The translations under genes were made by a program, and so were the position numbers. A model generated the notes under the pieces. The model did not search any database and was not told the origin of the DNA. It worked only from the letters and a program-made list of their open reading frames with translations. A stretch of 64,000 nucleotides of DNA from Prolixibacteraceae bacterium UBA6029 (lineage in GTDB: Bacteria; Bacteroidota; Bacteroidia; Bacteroidales; Prolixibacteraceae): positions 78,699-142,698 of the forward strand of contig DIZL01000073.1 in NCBI GenBank assembly GCA_002429385.1, given 5' to 3'. Numbering within the stretch: position 1 is the stretch's first letter; each line of letters begins with the position of its first letter. This document shows positions 63,354-64,000 of this stretch, one piece after another.

Positions 63354-63387
63354 CCTACAAAAATCCACAGGGCAGTGGTGACAAACA

Positions 63388-63861
63388 ATGCAAACAAATT
63401 TATTTACTCCCATGCCAATGTACAATTCAACTTTGGCAGAAATTGAAATCAGTTACAAACCAAAGTACAAGGCATCAGAATTACAAAAGGTGGTTACTTC
63501 CGCTGATGCTTACTGTTGCTTAAAGGATGTTTTCCCAAGCCTGGATTACAGGGAATACTTTTACATTTTGTGTTTGAATAGAAATAACAAAGTATTGGGA
63601 TACTGCCAGATTTCAGCGGGTGGACTCACTGGCACAATGGCAGATGTACGAATGATTATGCAAGCTGCCTTGAAATCAAATAGTTGCTCAATTATCTTAA
63701 GTCACTGCCATCCGAGTGGGAACCTGGAGCCTAGTGAAGCCGATAAAGATTTAACCAAGAAGATTCAAGAAGCTGGAAAGGTTCTCGACATTGCGGTATT
63801 GGATCATCTGATTATTACTTCTGAATCATACTTCTCTTTTGCCGATGAAGGTAAAATGTAA
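63388..63861 (+). CDS. RadC-like JAB-domain protein
   Basis: 157 residues. JAB/MPN metal site SHCHPSGNLEPSEADKDL (H-x-H-x-S/P-S-G...D) and the preceding LCLNRNNKVLGYCQISAGG are typical of RadC-family proteins on mobile elements. It lacks the N-terminal DNA-binding HhH domain of long RadC forms. The role is unclear, and it is often a mobile-element marker. It is downstream of the repeat copy at 63222. Confidence 0.9.
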   Translation: MQTNLFTPMPMYNSTLAEIEISYKPKYKASELQKVVTSADAYCCLKDVFPSLDYREYFYILCLNRNNKVLGYCQISAGGLTGTMADVRMIMQAALKSNSCSIILSHCHPSGNLEPSEADKDLTKKIQEAGKVLDIAVLDHLIITSESYFSFADEGKM

Positions 63862-63862
63862 G

Positions 63863-63882
63863 AAAAAGGCTTCGGCCTTTTT
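63863..63882 (+). terminator. Rho-independent terminator
   Basis: AAAAAGGC and GCCTTTTT around a TTCG loop, followed by more T, just after the RadC-like gene stop. Confidence 0.7.
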
Positions 63883-63908
63883 TTTTATTCATTCAAATTC
63901 ATAAAAAG

Positions 63909-64000
63909 ATGGAAAAGTTGAAAAGTTTCTCACAGTATATGCAGCAGTTGGCAAGGAGAAATAGCATATCCCATGTTTTCTCCGATTTTCTCGAAATGTC
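63909..64000 (+). CDS. Start of a possible N6-adenine DNA methyltransferase (partial)
   Basis: ATG at 63909 and 30 codons to the edge: QYMQQLARRNSISHVFSDFL. The helix-rich start, with a VFSDFLEM pattern, resembles the N-terminus of mobile-element DNA methylases of Bacteroidota. The catalytic part lies outside the window. Confidence 0.4.
   Translation, partial: MEKLKSFSQYMQQLARRNSISHVFSDFLEM

Overview
The window looks like a chromosomal stretch of a Bacteroidota bacterium, probably from the Bacteroidales/Marinilabiliales side. It is AT-rich, Shine-Dalgarno sequences are rare, and a few promoters carry the TAnnTTTG -7 box. The gene families (short DUF488 proteins, DUF2249/DUF1858 proteins, DUF6448, a fused 2-oxoacid dehydrogenase E1, a membrane-anchored AraC regulator) fit this phylum. 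The assignment rests on gene content only. I see no rRNA, tRNA or CRISPR array.

Left flank (1-10.9 kb): a mobile-element and defence-type border. It opens with a huge Eco57I-like restriction-modification gene that runs off the left edge and carries, in frame, a REP-associated tyrosine transposase (RAYT)-like domain plus four small palindromes. After it come two long inverted-repeat elements either side of a GIY-YIG nuclease gene, two unknown genes each followed by the same 62-bp repeat (cassette-like), a decayed gene, a MITE-like element, a small SSB-tail-like gene, an HU protein and a gene-poor stretch.

Centre (10.97-52 kb): a dense metabolic and respiratory island. It holds cytochrome bd oxidase (cydAB), cobalamin-independent methionine synthase (metE), the di-iron Fe-S repair protein Ric, an Rrf2 regulator with three Fe-S-type cysteines, class II (Fe-S-free) fumarase, aconitase A, a variant GAPDH, NadA, a CuA/heme-copper oxidase-like complex that lacks the usual active-site tyrosine (a candidate NO reductase), two SCO-type proteins, and an operon of DUF2249, CopD-like, DUF1858-DUF2249, NnrS-like and SufT-like proteins. 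Three promoters here (metE/ric, the DUF2249 operon, GAPDH) share a 28-bp palindrome with 11-bp arms and a 6-bp spacer, two of them perfect. The best reading is a nitrosative-stress regulon, probably under the Rrf2 protein encoded next to ric. Around it are enzymes that replace NO- or oxidant-sensitive versions, and paired paralogues (transaldolase, DUF488, carboxymuconolactone decarboxylase) placed in opposite orientation either side of the convergence point near 36.77 kb. One transaldolase copy is fused to a universal stress protein domain.

Right flank (52-64 kb): a defence island. A type I restriction-modification operon (hsdR-hsdM-hsdS) continues into a HipA-like kinase gene and an overlapping HIRAN-domain gene. 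It is followed by a small conserved protein and a PIN / XRE-ImmA toxin-antitoxin-like pair. Diverged direct repeats near 53.1 and 63.3 kb bracket this block. Beyond it lie a RadC-like JAB protein and the start of what may be an N6-adenine DNA methyltransferase.
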